A stretch of 64,000 bases of DNA from Heterostelium multicystogenum (taxonomy: Eukaryota > Evosea > Eumycetozoa > Acytosteliales > Acytosteliaceae), in NCBI GenBank assembly GCA_003667245.1, contig RCNN01000081.1:1-64000 (forward strand), read 5' to 3'. Every line of letters begins with the position of its first letter. Position 1 is the stretch's first letter. A program made the translations under genes and the position numbers. Under the pieces are notes generated by a model. That model did no database searches and had not been told where the DNA came from. It saw only the letters and a program-made list of their open reading frames with translations. Below, piece after piece: positions 62,513-64,000 of the stretch.

Positions 62513-64000
62513 ATGTTCAAAACAATTTACTTGAAATTATTTTTTGTTTGTCTTGGCTCAGTCTAGCTTCAGGACAGCAGATGTTTTATTCATACCCTCT
62601 TTTACACTGGAAACAGATGCCAATTGTGCTTTATCTACATTGACCAATGTCCATTCTATTCCTGTGGGTGTCTGCGATGTATGGTATAACGATCCAAGTG
62701 GCAAAGTATATTCAATGAAATATACCCAGAAAAGTTCGAGTGTTGTGATGTATACGAGATGGAGCAATACAGGTTGTACTGGAACACCTTTAGATAGTTC
62801 AGATACCACTTTAAATAGTTGCTATCTGAAGACTTGGAAATACATTTTATCTAGTGGCCCAGTTTTGCCATCACCAATCAGCTTTACTTTGAGCAATATA
62901 AAACGTAAGTATATTTTCTATCTATTTGTTTACATTCATTATAGTTGACTTATTTGAATATATTATTTTGTAGTACAATGGTTTGTAACCAGAATGATTG
63001 GCTCAATCTGAAATATGCGATCAAGCCTGGATGTATCCAGATGGTTCACTTGTTGAAATGTACAATACCAAAGCTGTATCAGCAACTTCTATGCAAATTT
63101 CAGTTTCAGATTTTAAAGTTGGTTGCACTACTAATTTCCAACATTTACTGCCACTTCTTGTTCCGCCAATAAATATAAAATCTACGAGGCATTCTCTGTC
63201 AATGCTCTAGTCCTCAGTGCACCAACAACAGTTACCGGTTACCAATCTGTCAATATCGTTCCTTCGATGAACTGGCCAATTTTGGGAAAGTTTAAAGTTG
63301 AATATAAAGTAGGTACTGGTGCTTTTGTTGTTGGATGCGCCAACAAAACTCAGGTACTGCTTGTGGTGTTTCCGGTATTGCTGCTGGACAAGCCGTTCAA
63401 GCAAGAATCTCGCTTATTGGTACATCTTACTTTACAACTATCACCCAAGTATTTACCGGTCCAAGTGTTACTTTACCTGCAAAACCAGCAATGACCAAAC
63501 TTACAGTGACAAGTTTCACAACCAGAACTGCAACATTCGCATATGATTCAAGTGGTGGAGTTCCAGGAAAACCAACAACTTATGCAATCACAGTAAATGG
63601 AGTTGCACTCACACTGCAACATGTGTGAATGGTAAGACATGCACAACCAATGCAGTTACTCCAACATCGCCAGGACCAGTTTTGACAATTGCAGTGACAG
63701 CCACCAACACTGGTGCAACATCAGCAGCATTATCAACAAAAGTTACATTGGCATCAGTTATTAGTGCACCAACTCTCAAGCTTACATCAACACAACAACA
63801 ATCACAGCAACATACACTGTAACAGGTGGATCTGGATCAACCATTTATAATATTTATGTGAATGGTGCAATCAACAGTGCACTCAGTGGAAAGACAGCCA
63901 CAACATGCACAATCACTGGTTTGACAACACTTGCAACCTACACAATCCGAGTTGATGCTGTCAATGATGGAACAACCAAACAATCATCAGGAAGTATCAA
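62513..64000 (+). CDS. ComC-like fibronectin-repeat surface protein, partial, runs off the window
   Basis: Paralog of the minus-strand gene that starts at 60698. The ATG at 62513 opens MFKTIYLKLFFVCLG, a probable signal peptide, then after a frame break LETDANCALSTLTNVHSIPVGVC, matching the N-terminal domain of its neighbour (ISANSVPIGIC). An intron begins at about 62906 (GTAAGT) and ends near 62974 (GTAG). The next exon carries MVCNQNDW and, in another frame, ICDQAWMYPDGSLVEMYNT; then VPSMNWPILGKFKVEYKVG, nearly the same as VPSMNWPIFAKFRVQYSV in the neighbour. FN3-like repeats start at about 63500 (VTSFTTRTATFAYDSSGG) and continue past position 64000. Frame breaks lie near 62560, 63040, 63160, 63350, 63615 and 63800. 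The C-terminus is outside the window. Confidence 0.72.

Noticed and set aside
1..64000. tRNA, rRNA or snRNA genes
   Set aside because: I scanned by eye for B-box-like GGTTCGA motifs with matching acceptor stems and found no convincing case. A covariance-model search could still reveal some.

Overview
The window reads as nuclear DNA of a dictyostelid social amoeba. Intergenic DNA is very AT-rich with poly-T, AAT/TAT and CAA/AAC triplet runs. Introns are short (about 60-260 bp), AT-rich, with GTAAGT or GTATGT donors, and start codons usually sit in an AAAATG context. Several families are typical of the group: a highly reducing dictyostelid polyketide synthase, a degenerate F-box/LRR protein, and ComC-like EGF/fibronectin-type surface proteins. 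I could not fix the species; moderate GC in the coding DNA suits a group 2-4 dictyostelid such as Heterostelium or Cavenderia better than D. discoideum.

Layout, left to right: a C2H2 zinc-finger protein (+), farnesyltransferase alpha subunit (+), UBE3D-like E3 ligase (+), ORC3 (-), a 54-bp palindromic tandem repeat, a LigB/DOPA-type extradiol dioxygenase (+), Raptor of TORC1 (+), an F-box/LRR-like protein (+), a 3.2-kb gene-poor stretch, a PH-domain protein with a TIPE/TNFAIP8-like C-terminus (+), a short-chain dehydrogenase (-), a diverged 1.15-kb tandem duplication carrying the first codons of a ketosynthase, a reducing PKS (+), importin-5 type karyopherin (-), mitochondrial tRNA threonylcarbamoyltransferase (+), Ran GTPase (-), Mediator MED14 (-), RNA polymerase I factor RRN3 (-), mitochondrial EF-Tu (+), and a head-to-head pair of ComC-like surface proteins, the second running off the right edge.

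Most genes are unlinked housekeeping functions: replication origin binding, prenylation, TOR signalling, nuclear transport (importin-5 and Ran lie 3.3 kb apart), Pol I and Pol II transcription, and mitochondrial translation. The accessory parts are the SDR/PKS region (24-35 kb) and the ComC-like pair (54.5-64 kb).

A striking overall property is that many otherwise well-conserved genes (Raptor, Ran, EF-Tu, OSGEPL1, farnesyltransferase alpha, ORC3, the PKS) are broken by single-base gains or losses, often in short A/T runs. In essential genes this is best explained by consensus errors in the assembly. In the PKS and the ComC-like genes some breaks may be real decay. Gene spans below therefore join several reading frames.
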